From Verrucosispora sioxanthis (GTDB lineage: Bacteria > Actinomycetota > Actinomycetes > Mycobacteriales > Micromonosporaceae): a stretch of DNA of 64,000 nt. The stretch's first letter is position 1. Each line of letters starts with the position of its first letter. A model generated the notes under the pieces. It did not search any database. It was given only the letters and a program-made list of their open reading frames with translations, and was not told the origin of the DNA. The stretch covers positions 124,001 through 188,000 of the forward strand of contig NZ_SAIY01000004.1 in assembly GCF_010560025.1 (NCBI RefSeq). The letters are read 5' to 3'. Shown piece by piece: positions 56,811 to 64,000 of the stretch. The translations under genes and the position numbers were made by a program.

Positions 56811-58103
56811 TCACTGCTTGTCCTGCGGAAGGTAGGTGAGGGTCGCCCGGTCGTCGGCGCCGAGCACCTCGGCGGCCACCTCGGCGATCTGTTCGGCGGT
56901 CACCGCGAGCCAGGCCGGTAACCGCTCGGCCACCGTGGCCGGGTCGTCGAACTGGGTGGCGTACCGGCTCAGCGCGTCCGCCCGACCGTCCACCGTGGAC
57001 ATCTGTCGCCACCACGCGGTGGTCAGCAACGCCTTCGCCCGGTCCAGCTCGGCGGCGGTGACCGGCACGGTCGCCAGCTCGTCGACCACCTCGGCGAGCC
57101 CGGCGGCCAACCGCTCACCGCTCACCCCGGGACGGGCGGTGGCGGTGGCGATCAGCGGTGCCGGTGCGTGCGCCAGATCCACCCCGTACGCACCGACCAG
57201 ATCGGGCTGGGCGATCCGTTCGCCATCGGCGAGCCGCTGGTAGAGCCGGCTGCCCCGACCGCTGCCGAGCACGGTGGCCAGCACGGTCACCACGTCGTAG
57301 CCGGGGCTGCCGAACGGGTGGGTGCGGTGCGCCACGTACACCCGGGGTGCCGGTACCTCGGTGACCACCGTCTCCTCGGCGGGGACTCCGGTGGGCGGCA
57401 CGACCCGACCGTCGGGTGCCGCCGGGATCTCCGGCCGGGGCGGGATGCCGCCGAAGTACTTCTCGGCCAGCGCGACGACCTCGTCCACGGTGGTGTCGCC
57501 GACCACGCTGAGCACGGCGTTGTTCGGCGCGTAGTAGGTCTGGTGGAACGCCTGGAAGGTGGCCAGGTCGGCGGCGTTCAGATCGGCCATCGAGCCGATG
57601 GTGGCGTGATGGTACGGGTGACCTGGCGGGTAGAGCAGCGGCAGCAGCCGCAACCAGGCGTCGCCGTAGGGCACGTTCTCGTACCGCTGCCGACGCTCGT
57701 TCTTGACCACGTCCCGCTGGTTGTCGAGCGTCTCCTGGGTCAGTGCCGGCACCAGCCCGCCCATCCGGTCCGCCTCCAGCCAGAGCGCCAACTCGAGGTG
57801 CTCCGCCGGGACCGTCTCGAAGTAGTTGGTGCGGTCCGGGTTGGTGGTGGCGTTGAGCGAGCCGCCGGCCCCCTGGACCAGCCTCATGTGCTCGGTCTTC
57901 GCCACGTGCGTCGAGCCCTCGAACATCAGGTGCTCGAAGAGATGGGCGAAGCCGGTCTGTCCGGCCGGCTCGTGCCGGGAACCCACGTCGTACCAGAGGT
58001 TGACCGCGACCGCCGGGGCGGTGCGGTCCTCGCTGACCACCACGCGCAGGCCGTTGTCCAGTCGGGTCGTCGAGATCGGCCAGGGGTAACCGCTGTCGGG
58101 CAT
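56811..58103 (-). CDS. M16 zinc metallopeptidase, catalytic partner
   Basis: The 430-aa protein has the inverted zinc motif HLFEH (in GFAHLFEHLMFEG) with the more distal Glu region ENVPYG downstream, plus VGDTTVDEV in the second half. With the partner at 55373 it forms a heterodimer that degrades or processes peptides. It is divergent from the gene at 58230. Confidence 0.87.
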   Translation of the reverse strand: MPDSGYPWPISTTRLDNGLRVVVSEDRTAPAVAVNLWYDVGSRHEPAGQTGFAHLFEHLMFEGSTHVAKTEHMRLVQGAGGSLNATTNPDRTNYFETVPAEHLELALWLEADRMGGLVPALTQETLDNQRDVVKNERRQRYENVPYGDAWLRLLPLLYPPGHPYHHATIGSMADLNAADLATFQAFHQTYYAPNNAVLSVVGDTTVDEVVALAEKYFGGIPPRPEIPAAPDGRVVPPTGVPAEETVVTEVPAPRVYVAHRTHPFGSPGYDVVTVLATVLGSGRGSRLYQRLADGERIAQPDLVGAYGVDLAHAPAPLIATATARPGVSGERLAAGLAEVVDELATVPVTAAELDRAKALLTTAWWRQMSTVDGRADALSRYATQFDDPATVAERLPAWLAVTAEQIAEVAAEVLGADDRATLTYLPQDKQ

Positions 58104-58229
58104 GCACCGACGCTATCCGATCTTCCGCCTCGGCAGGCCGCGGGACGCCCCACCGGCGAGCCGCGTCGACGGACGGGTCCGCGGAGCGGATGGCGGCATC
58201 GACGACAGGGCCCTGGGTATGCGGAAGAC

Positions 58230-58964
58230 ATGCCGACGATGTCCTGGCCGCCGCCCGCCGTCCTCACCGAACGAGCGGCACGGGCCGTGGCCCGGCTGCG
58301 CCGGGACCGGATGCTGCACCCGGCCGGCCGGTCCTTCGCCGGTGCGGTGCTCGTCTGGGGTACGTCCGGCCGGCCAACCGGTGTCCGGCTGCTCGACCGG
58401 CCCGGACAGTATCCGGCCACCGTCCGGCTCTCCAAGGGGACGCCCACCCCGGGCACCTGGCCCGACGTGCTCGGCCTGGCCGTGCGGTTCCACCGACCGC
58501 CCGGACGGCCGTTCGACCTCCTGGTCAGCTCCAGCGCCACGGCACCGGTGCTGCGGCATCTGCCGCTGCCGCGACGCCGGTTCACCGGCACGTACAGCTC
58601 GGTCATGTCCTACCGTGCCGGTCGGCGGCGGCTCTGGCTGGCCGCGCTGGCCGACCCGGAGTCACCCGACCTGGGCCAGGACCTGGCCGGCCTGTCCACC
58701 GCGGTGGCGGCCGGCCGGCCGAGGCTGGTCCTCGCCGTCGCCTCGGCCGCCGGACCGTGGCGGCCGTTCGGGCAGGTCACGATCGGCGATCAGCTCAGCG
58801 CGCGGGAGGACGCCGGGCTGGCCTTCGACCCGGTCGGCAACCTCCCGGAGGAGCTGCGCCTGGCCGGACCGCTGGCCTGGCTGCGCCAGCACACCTACCG
58901 AGGATCCCGCCGAGGGCGTGGCGCCACCGCTCAGTCCGGCGGTTCCACCGGGTTGACGGTCTGA
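58230..58964 (+). CDS. Hypothetical protein, catalase-superfamily-like N-terminal pattern
   Basis: The 244-aa protein includes a segment YPATVRLSKGTPTPG, DVLGLAVRF and FDLLVSSSAT that resembles the DxxGxAxRF beta-barrel strand pattern of catalase-related proteins. No haem Tyr motif of a catalase is visible. It ends 34 bases into the converging small gene. Function unassigned. Confidence 0.6.
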   Translation: MPTMSWPPPAVLTERAARAVARLRRDRMLHPAGRSFAGAVLVWGTSGRPTGVRLLDRPGQYPATVRLSKGTPTPGTWPDVLGLAVRFHRPPGRPFDLLVSSSATAPVLRHLPLPRRRFTGTYSSVMSYRAGRRRLWLAALADPESPDLGQDLAGLSTAVAAGRPRLVLAVASAAGPWRPFGQVTIGDQLSAREDAGLAFDPVGNLPEELRLAGPLAWLRQHTYRGSRRGRGATAQSGGSTGLTV

Positions 58965-59146
58965 TCCGAGGTGCGCCGCTCCAACACCGTGTCGGGGGCG
59001 ACGTTCTGGTTGGCCTCCCGGGCGTCGGACTCGGTGAGGATCGCGTCGGCCTGGGCCTGCGCGTCGTCGCTGCCGGCGGCCGCCTCCTCCGGTAGCAGGT
59101 GGGCGCGGGACTCCACCCGCTCCTGGTCGCTTCGCTCGTCAGTCAT
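58931..59146 (-). CDS. Small acidic hypothetical protein
   Basis: The 71-aa protein is rich in Asp, Glu, Gln and Ala, with no Cys or hydrophobic core, so it is probably disordered. ATG 59146. Its 3' end overlaps the converging gene at 58964 by 34 bases. Similar small proteins are common in actinomycetes; no function is known. Confidence 0.6.
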   Translation of the reverse strand: MTDERSDQERVESRAHLLPEEAAAGSDDAQAQADAILTESDAREANQNVAPDTVLERRTSDQTVNPVEPPD

Positions 59147-59244
59147 GGCGCTCCTCTTACCCCGCCCCCGTCTCCCCCACTCCGGCGCGGACGGGCCCCT
59201 CGCGTTGTCCGAGGGACCCTCCCGACCACCGCACAAACCCGTGG

Positions 59245-60396
59245 TCAGCGGAACGGGCCACGCACCTCGTAGGTGATGCCGCCGGACGAGGAGCCGGAGG
59301 TGCCGCGCTGGGACGAGAAGTACAGCCGGGTGCCGTCCGGTGAGAAGGCCGGCCCGCAGATCTCCGAGGAGGATTGACCGGTGATGCGCAGGAACGGGGC
59401 GACCACCCCGGCCGGCGTGATGATGTTGATCTCCATGTTGCCGCCGTCCTCGGCCACGTAGAGGTCACCCGAGCCGGTGCCGGTGATGTTATCCACCCCG
59501 GTCAGCGGTGCGGTGCCGGAGACCAGGGAGTCGTCGTACGCCAGGTCGATGCGTTGGTTGACCGCGTCGTACGCCCACACCCGGTTGTCGCCCTTGGTGG
59601 TGAACCAGCAGGTGCCGTCGTCGTACCAGCAGCCCTCGCCACCGTTGAACCGCTTGGCGCCGGAGACCTGACTGCGGGTCACCGTCGGCGACCCGTCCGG
59701 GTCCGGTACCCGCGCCCAGGTCACCGGGCCGCTGGTGGCGGACCCCGCGACCAGCACCTCCAGCGTCCCGGCCGAGAGGTTGCCCCAACTGTTCGGTCGG
59801 AACCGGTAGAAGCAGCCGTTGCTCTCGTCCTCGGTCAGGTAGATCACCCGACGGTCCGGGTCGCACGCGGCGGCCTCGTGCTTGAACCGTCCCATCGCCG
59901 GCCGCTGCACCGCCGCGGTACCGCCCTGCGGGTACGTCTCGTAGACGAACCCACGGTTGACCTCCTCGCAGGAGAGCCAGGTGCCCCACGGCGTGGCCCC
60001 ACCGGCACAGTTCTGGTTGGTGTTGGCGAGGATCCGGTACGCCGAGGCGATGCTGCCGTCGGCGTTGAAGCGCACCGCCGAGGCACCGCCGCCCGGGGTG
60101 ATCTCGGAGTTCGAGACGTAGATCCAGCCCGTGCCGGCGACGAAGCAGGCGCCCCCGTCGGGCGCGTCGTGCCAGGTGTACGACGTCCCGGAGACGGCCT
60201 GACGGGACCGGGCGATCACCCGGCTGGTGAATCCGGTGGGCAGCTGGATGCCGTTGCTGTCGGCGCTGCGCAGTGAGCCGTAGGGGCTGGGGCCGGGCTG
60301 GGCGGGTGCGGCCACGGCGGCGCCCGCCCAGAGGCTGCCGGAGAAGGCGGCGGCGCCACCGGCGACGGTGGCACGCAGGACGGTACGACGATCCAT
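59245..60396 (-). CDS. PhoX-type secreted phosphatase-like protein (DUF839)
   Basis: The 383-aa precursor has a twin-arginine signal (DRRTVLRA, cleavage near AVAAPA) and a propeller-like PhoX fold with EEVNRGFVY, GRFKHEAAA (a His/Glu metal-site region), YLTEDESNGCFYRF and GEGCWYDDG. PhoX enzymes are exported folded by Tat and use Fe/Ca cofactors. Phosphatase activity is inferred. Confidence 0.8.
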   Translation of the reverse strand: MDRRTVLRATVAGGAAAFSGSLWAGAAVAAPAQPGPSPYGSLRSADSNGIQLPTGFTSRVIARSRQAVSGTSYTWHDAPDGGACFVAGTGWIYVSNSEITPGGGASAVRFNADGSIASAYRILANTNQNCAGGATPWGTWLSCEEVNRGFVYETYPQGGTAAVQRPAMGRFKHEAAACDPDRRVIYLTEDESNGCFYRFRPNSWGNLSAGTLEVLVAGSATSGPVTWARVPDPDGSPTVTRSQVSGAKRFNGGEGCWYDDGTCWFTTKGDNRVWAYDAVNQRIDLAYDDSLVSGTAPLTGVDNITGTGSGDLYVAEDGGNMEINIITPAGVVAPFLRITGQSSSEICGPAFSPDGTRLYFSSQRGTSGSSSGGITYEVRGPFR

Positions 60397-60492
60397 CGGG
60401 GACCTCCGGAGGAGCAGCGTTCGGTGGCGCTGAAATTACCGGCGGTTTTATCGATGTCGGTGAACACGAGGCGAGGCTTTGTCGACGGGAGG

Positions 60493-60585
60493 ATGAGCGC
60501 TCGGGCATGGTCGGGTACGCTTACCGCCGTGACGCGCTCGTATCGATGGTTTAGGCAGCCGGCTCGGCCGGTGACCTCACCATGA
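60493..60585 (+). CDS. Candidate leader peptide of the DAHP synthase gene
   Basis: The 30-codon frame begins at ATG 60493 and contains Trp at codon 6 and the run TAT-CGA-TGG-TTT (Tyr17, Arg18, Trp19, Phe20) near its end, with TGA at 60583-60585. It stands 111 bases before aroF and next to alternating RNA stems (60558-60661). GGGAGG lies directly before the ATG, which is too close for an ideal ribosome site; ATG 60507 in another frame gives an alternative 15-codon peptide with two Tyr codons. No other gene fits the 60397-60696 gap. Confidence 0.4.
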   Translation: MSARAWSGTLTAVTRSYRWFRQPARPVTSP

Positions 60586-60661
60586 TCTGACGTCACCGAA
60601 TTCGAGCCGGCCGGGCAGGAGCTTTCGTTCCTGCCCTTTCGCGTACGAGCAGCCGGCTCGA
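60558..60661 (+). promoter_or_regulatory. Candidate attenuator upstream of the DAHP synthase gene
   Basis: CGAGCCGGC (60603-60611) can pair either with GCCGGCTCG upstream (60558-60566) or, as TCGAGCCGGC (60602-60611), with GCCGGCTCGA downstream (60652-60661). These pairings are mutually exclusive. Between them GGGCAGGA/TCCTGCCC (60613-60620/60629-60636) followed by TTTC forms a terminator-like stem. The aromatic codons of the leader end a few bases before the first arm. Confidence 0.5.
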
Positions 60662-60696
60662 CCCGGGCACCGGCCCCGGGTGCGGTCGGCGGAAGG

Positions 60697-61800
60697 ATGC
60701 CCACCGTGACGACCCCGGAGAACCACCGGGTCATCGACCAGCGGATCGACCGTGTCGTACCGCTGACCACCCCGGCCCTGCTGCTGCACGAGCTGCCCCT
60801 GGACGACGCCCTCACGGCGGCCGTACTGACTGGCCGTCGGGCGGTCGGCCAGGTGCTCGACCGCACCGACGACCGCCTGCTGGTGGTGGTCGGGCCGTGC
60901 TCGGTCCACGACCCCGCCGCCGCCCTCGACTACGCGCACCGGCTCCGCGCGGCGGCCGAGCGGGTCAACGAGGACCTGCTCGTCGTGATGCGGGTGTACT
61001 TCGAGAAGCCGCGTTCCACGGTGGGCTGGAAGGGGCTGATCAACGATCCCGGGCTGGACGGCTCGGGTGACGTCAACACGGGGTTGCGCCGCGCCCGGGC
61101 GCTGCTGCTCGACGTGCTGCGTCTCGGCTTGCCGGTGGGCTGCGAGTTCCTCGACCCGATCACCCCGCAGTACATCGCGGACACCGTCGCGTGGGGGGCG
61201 ATCGGGGCGCGCACCGTGGAGAGCCAGGTGCACCGCCAGCTCGCCTCCGGGCTGTCCATGCCGATCGGCATGAAAAACCGTCCCGACGGCAGCATCGCCA
61301 CCGCGGTCGACGCGATCCGGGCGGCCGGCGTACCACACGTCTTCCCGGGCATCGACGTCTCCGGCACGCCGGCGATCATGCACACCCGGGGCAACGCGGA
61401 CGGCCACCTGGTGCTGCGGGGCGGTGGCGGCCGGCCGAACTACGACGCCGAGTCGGTGGCCGGTGCGCTGGACCTGCTGCGCGCCGCGGGGCTGCCGGAG
61501 CGGCTGGTGGTGGATGCCAGCCACGCCAACAGCGGCAAGGACCACCGCAACCAGCCCGCGGTCGCCGCCGACGTGGCCGGGCAGATCGCCACCGGCCAGC
61601 GCGGCATCGTGGGGATCATGCTGGAGAGCTTCCTGGTACCGGGTCGACAGGACCTCGACCCCACCCGCGAACTCACCTACGGCCAGTCGGTCACCGACGC
61701 CTGCATCGGCTGGGACACCACCGACGAGGTGCTCGCCGAACTGGCCGCCGCCGTCCGCACCCGCCGCGCCGCCGCCCCCTCCCTCCCCACCCCCGCCTGA
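60697..61800 (+). CDS. 3-deoxy-7-phosphoheptulonate (DAHP) synthase, class I
   Basis: This enzyme joins phosphoenolpyruvate and erythrose-4-phosphate at the entry of the shikimate pathway. The 367-aa barrel has VVGPCSVHD (active-site loop), RVYFEKPRSTVGWKG, the metal-site GCEFLDPITPQ and KNRPDGS, and DASHANSGK with a metal His. The class I AroFGH type is recognised; which feedback amino acid applies cannot be read. ATG 60697 has GGAAGG upstream. Confidence 0.9.
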   Translation: MPTVTTPENHRVIDQRIDRVVPLTTPALLLHELPLDDALTAAVLTGRRAVGQVLDRTDDRLLVVVGPCSVHDPAAALDYAHRLRAAAERVNEDLLVVMRVYFEKPRSTVGWKGLINDPGLDGSGDVNTGLRRARALLLDVLRLGLPVGCEFLDPITPQYIADTVAWGAIGARTVESQVHRQLASGLSMPIGMKNRPDGSIATAVDAIRAAGVPHVFPGIDVSGTPAIMHTRGNADGHLVLRGGGGRPNYDAESVAGALDLLRAAGLPERLVVDASHANSGKDHRNQPAVAADVAGQIATGQRGIVGIMLESFLVPGRQDLDPTRELTYGQSVTDACIGWDTTDEVLAELAAAVRTRRAAAPSLPTPA

Positions 61801-61817
61801 CCCTCACCTACAGCCGT

Positions 61818-61878
61818 GTTGATCATGAGGTTAGCGGCAGTGGTCGATCTCCACGGTGCCGCCAACCTCATGATCAAC
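61818..61878. repeat. Extragenic palindrome / terminator after the DAHP synthase gene
   Basis: GTTGATCATGAGGTTAGCGGCA (61818-61839, written here only as a stem of 22) pairs with 61857-61878 with one mismatch, with an inner GTGG/CCAC stem. It starts 17 bases after the aroF-type stop. Such GTTGATCATGAGGTT palindromes are typical of Micromonospora intergenic regions, to my knowledge, and serve here as a terminator. Confidence 0.6.
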
Positions 61879-61936
61879 GCAGGTGGACGGGTGGGTGGGG
61901 GTGTTTTGGGGGGTCGGGGGTGGGTAGGTCACGGGG

Positions 61937-62305
61937 GTGAGTGACGACGTACCCGTGACCGAGGCAGCCACGGAACCCACGACGCAGGCTCGGCTGCCCG
62001 AGGCCATCCTGGCCGACGTGCCCGTGGTGGACACCGCCGCGCTCGATCCGCCCACCACCGACCTGCCCGGCACGGCCGCCGCGGTCGGGGACGAGGTGGA
62101 GACCGAGCAGGTGGACACCCGTCCGCTCGACGAACTGCTCGACGACCTCTACCACGGTCAGGAGCGGATCAGTCAGGTGGACATCTACCGCCACGCGGTC
62201 GCCGCGGAACTGCCGGCGCAGTTGCTGTCCCGGCTCAACGCGCTGCCACCGGGCGAGTACGCGGTCGACGAGGTGACCGACCTGCTGGGTGGCTCGGCGG
62301 GATGA
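61937..62305 (+). CDS. DUF2795-like small protein
   Basis: The 122-aa protein is acidic and disordered over residues 1-60; the last 50 residues match the DUF2795 pattern (YHGQERISQVDIYRHA, LPPGEYAVDEVTDLL). Function unknown. GTG 61937. Confidence 0.65.
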   Translation: MSDDVPVTEAATEPTTQARLPEAILADVPVVDTAALDPPTTDLPGTAAAVGDEVETEQVDTRPLDELLDDLYHGQERISQVDIYRHAVAAELPAQLLSRLNALPPGEYAVDEVTDLLGGSAG

Positions 62306-62342
62306 CCGGCCGGCCGCTGCCGGCGACGAGGAGAGGAACGCG

Positions 62343-62540
62343 ATGACGCAGCGCGAGGAAGATCAGCACCCCCACCCGCCCGCGCTCGGCCAGCCACCGG
62401 AGGGGACGGACACCCTGCCGGAGCCAGACTTCGCCAACGAGCACGACCGCACCGCCGTCGACCGGGACATCGTCACCGGTGCCGACGAGGACGAGCGGGA
62501 ACCGGAGTCGCCCCGCGGCTGGTCCGGCATGCAGCGCTGA
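62343..62540 (+). CDS. Small hydrophilic hypothetical protein
   Basis: The 65-aa acidic protein, with ATG 62343 and a GAGGAGAGG ribosome site, has no recognised domain and is probably disordered. It is 37 bases after the DUF2795-like gene and may be co-transcribed. Confidence 0.55.
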   Translation: MTQREEDQHPHPPALGQPPEGTDTLPEPDFANEHDRTAVDRDIVTGADEDEREPESPRGWSGMQR

Positions 62541-62581
62541 GTTGCCGGCCGGGCCGCCGGAGATCCGGTCGGCCGGTCGGA

Positions 62582-62614
62582 ACGAGGTCGGCCCGCGATT
62601 CGGGCCGACCTCGT
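62582..62614. terminator. Bidirectional terminator
   Basis: ACGAGGTCGGCCCG and CGGGCCGACCTCGT form a perfect 14-bp stem with a 5-base loop between the converging genes at 62540 and 62634. Confidence 0.7.
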
Positions 62615-62633
62615 CGTAGGTACCTGCCGTCCG

Positions 62634-63167
62634 TCAATCCTCCCCGCCGCCACCCTCGGCTGCCTGCTGGGCCACCGCGTACCCCATCTGCAGGAAGTCG
62701 GAGGCCGCCACCGCGGTCAGCGCCGTGGCGACGAGCCGGGTCAGTCGTGGCGCGAGCACCAGTCCGCCGGTCAGGCCGGTGGCCACCCACACGGCCAGGC
62801 AGAACGGGCAGCTGAGCAGTTCGCCGATGGCGTGGCGGGTGGAACTGCCCGAGTCGCGTACCTGCTCCATCACCTCGCCGCTGCCGATCGGCCGGTCGTA
62901 GCGGGTGAACGGGGCACGCAACGGACTGGTCACCGCGTCCTTGGACAGCAGCCGACTGAGCTTGTGGGTGGCGATGGCGAGCAGCACCACGTCCGACGTG
63001 CTGGGTCGCTCGGGCACGGTCCGCCCGGTCACCCGCACCACGCCGGCGATCGCACCGGTCACCGCGGCGTAGGTCCCCATCGCCGCCAGGTAACCACCCA
63101 GCGGGCGGTGCTCGTGCGGCGCGTACGCCTGGCGCAACCGCGCCACCTTCTGCTTCAGATCGCTCAC
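62634..63167 (-). CDS. DUF1360 membrane protein
   Basis: The 177-aa protein has three hydrophobic helices and the conserved LSCPFCLAVW motif of DUF1360, with SRLLSKDAVTSPLRAPF preceding it. It is a membrane protein of unknown function. GTG 63167. Confidence 0.78.
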   Translation of the reverse strand: MSDLKQKVARLRQAYAPHEHRPLGGYLAAMGTYAAVTGAIAGVVRVTGRTVPERPSTSDVVLLAIATHKLSRLLSKDAVTSPLRAPFTRYDRPIGSGEVMEQVRDSGSSTRHAIGELLSCPFCLAVWVATGLTGGLVLAPRLTRLVATALTAVAASDFLQMGYAVAQQAAEGGGGED

Positions 63168-63228
63168 CCGGCCTCCTCTTCGGGTCACGCTTCGACTCCG
63201 CCGCGGTCCGGCGGCAGGTCTGCTCGGA

Positions 63229-63552
63229 TCAGCCGGCCTGCAGGTTGTCGGCCACCTCGCGGGCCAGGCTGTCAAGTGCCTCGTCCGCCAGCCGGTCGAC
63301 GTCCTCGCCGCCCCCGCCGATCTCCAGCCGGAGGCGGGAGCCACCGGCGTCGACCGGCTCCACCCGCAGTTCGGCCGACCAGTCGGCGCCTCGGGCGGTC
63401 CAACGGGCGCGCAGCTGCTCGGCCTCGACCTCCTGGGCCGGGTCGTTCGACAGCAACGGCTCGGGCAGCCACGAGGAGATCCGGTCGGGATCGGTGGCCG
63501 TGTTGAACACGACCTCCGGAGGCGCGGACACTCCCCGCTCGGCGTCCGCCAT
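63229..63552 (-). CDS. SRPBCC-fold small protein
   Basis: The 107-aa protein has the START-like pattern (SAPPEVVFNTATDPDRISSW, with LRLEIGGGG in the strand region) of a ligand-binding SRPBCC domain, shorter than the usual 140 aa. ATG 63552 overlaps the stop of the DUF6158 gene, so the two are translationally coupled. Confidence 0.7.
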   Translation of the reverse strand: MADAERGVSAPPEVVFNTATDPDRISSWLPEPLLSNDPAQEVEAEQLRARWTARGADWSAELRVEPVDAGGSRLRLEIGGGGEDVDRLADEALDSLAREVADNLQAG

Positions 63553-63875
63553 CACGCGTCCCGCAGCCGGCTCGGGTCGACCTCACGCCCCGGATGGCGG
63601 GCGAGGTACTCGGTCTCCAGCTCGGCGGTGCGGCGCAGGTGATTGGCGAGCGCCGAATCGGTGGCGTGGCGCAGCGTGTCCAGTCGGGTGCGGTGCAGGC
63701 TCTGCATCTCCCGGATGAGATCCTCTTCGCCCAGTTCCGCCGGATCGATGCCGAGCAGATCCGCCTCGGGCGCGGGCGTCGGCGTCCGGTCGTCGCCCCA
63801 CTCAGGAATCCGCTGCTCGGGGCTCACCTCCGTACCGCCGGTGGGAAATCCGTCCGGTCGTCCCGATGCCGTCAT
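63552..63875 (-). CDS. DUF6158-family protein
   Basis: The 107-aa protein has an acidic linker and a C-terminal helical region (DPAELGEEDLIREMQSLHR, LRRTAELETEYLARHP) matching DUF6158. Function unknown. ATG 63875 has a G-rich ribosome site. Confidence 0.7.
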   Translation of the reverse strand: MTASGRPDGFPTGGTEVSPEQRIPEWGDDRTPTPAPEADLLGIDPAELGEEDLIREMQSLHRTRLDTLRHATDSALANHLRRTAELETEYLARHPGREVDPSRLRDA

Positions 63876-63995
63876 CTCGCCCCCTCGTCCGTCCTGGGCT
63901 GGCGTCTGTACGGTTGCCCACCTCGGGTGTTGCCAAACCACGAGGCACTACGACACCGCGTCGGAGAAGGCGGCCGGCTTCGGTACCCTCGTGGC

Positions 63996-64000
63996 ATGAA
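63996..64000 (+). CDS. Possible start of a gene cut by the window edge
   Basis: ATG 63996 lies 7 bases after the -10-like TACCCT (63984-63989), as in the leaderless starts seen elsewhere in the window. Only the first bases are present, so nothing can be said about the product. Confidence 0.25.

Overview
The window comes from a high-GC actinomycete, most likely a Micromonosporaceae member (Micromonospora or a close relative). The evidence is the very high GC, many GTG/TTG starts, apparent leaderless promoters (a -10 box about 7 nt before the start codon), families known mainly from actinomycetes (SCO2322, SCO5389, DUF5134, DUF6158, F420-dependent PPOX, Y4yA), and two long extragenic palindromes at 43378-43422 and 61818-61878 of a kind I associate with Micromonospora intergenic DNA. 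No rRNA, complete tRNA or transposase is visible. The genus call is inference.

Layout. 1-1.6 kb: peptide deformylase (lacking motif 1) and tsaD. 1.7-10.1 kb, minus strand: a cobalamin-uptake locus. It has an ECF transporter (S, fused ATPase, T), two secreted alpha6/alpha6-toroid proteins and two secreted partners with a DUF4430-like pattern. Two cobalamin riboswitches drive it, and a third points the other way into an acyl-CoA thioesterase gene. 11-16 kb: LysE remnant, oxidoreductase-methyltransferase fusion with a divergent XRE-cupin regulator, PepSY membrane protein, DUF5134 protein. 16.1-30.1 kb: a metallophore-type cluster. It has an ATP-grasp enzyme, an ABC exporter pair behind a Fur-type palindrome, SbnA, a HisC-like aminotransferase, SbnB, a Y4yA decarboxylase-fold enzyme, a FecB/FecCD/ATPase importer and an MFS transporter, with neither an NRPS nor an IucA/IucC synthetase.

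30.2-42.6 kb: a zinc-homeostasis island. It carries two Fur-family regulators (one clearly Zur-like), a 2Fe-2S thioredoxin-like ferredoxin, a methyltransferase, a COG0523 GTPase with a ribosomal protein bL32, a His-rich repeat protein, aztA/aztBDC and a second aztD. Two Zur-like boxes are visible. It ends in a scar with a broken surface-anchor gene, a CRISPR remnant, a strong palindrome and the 3' end of a tRNA-Arg.

42.6-64 kb: ordinary chromosome. HAD hydrolase, PQQ-type sugar dehydrogenase with CBM2, GNAT, a two-component system with a broken second sensor, acyltransferase, glycogen-debranching-like enzyme, SCP2, CBS, PPOX, Asd, two M16 peptidases, a PhoX-like protein, DAHP synthase behind a candidate attenuator, and small DUF proteins.

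The window thus joins three micronutrient systems (B12, a Dap-derived metallophore, zinc). About ten reading-frame breaks were found and every one is best explained by loss of a single base. This points to a systematic sequencing artefact at least as much as to gene decay.
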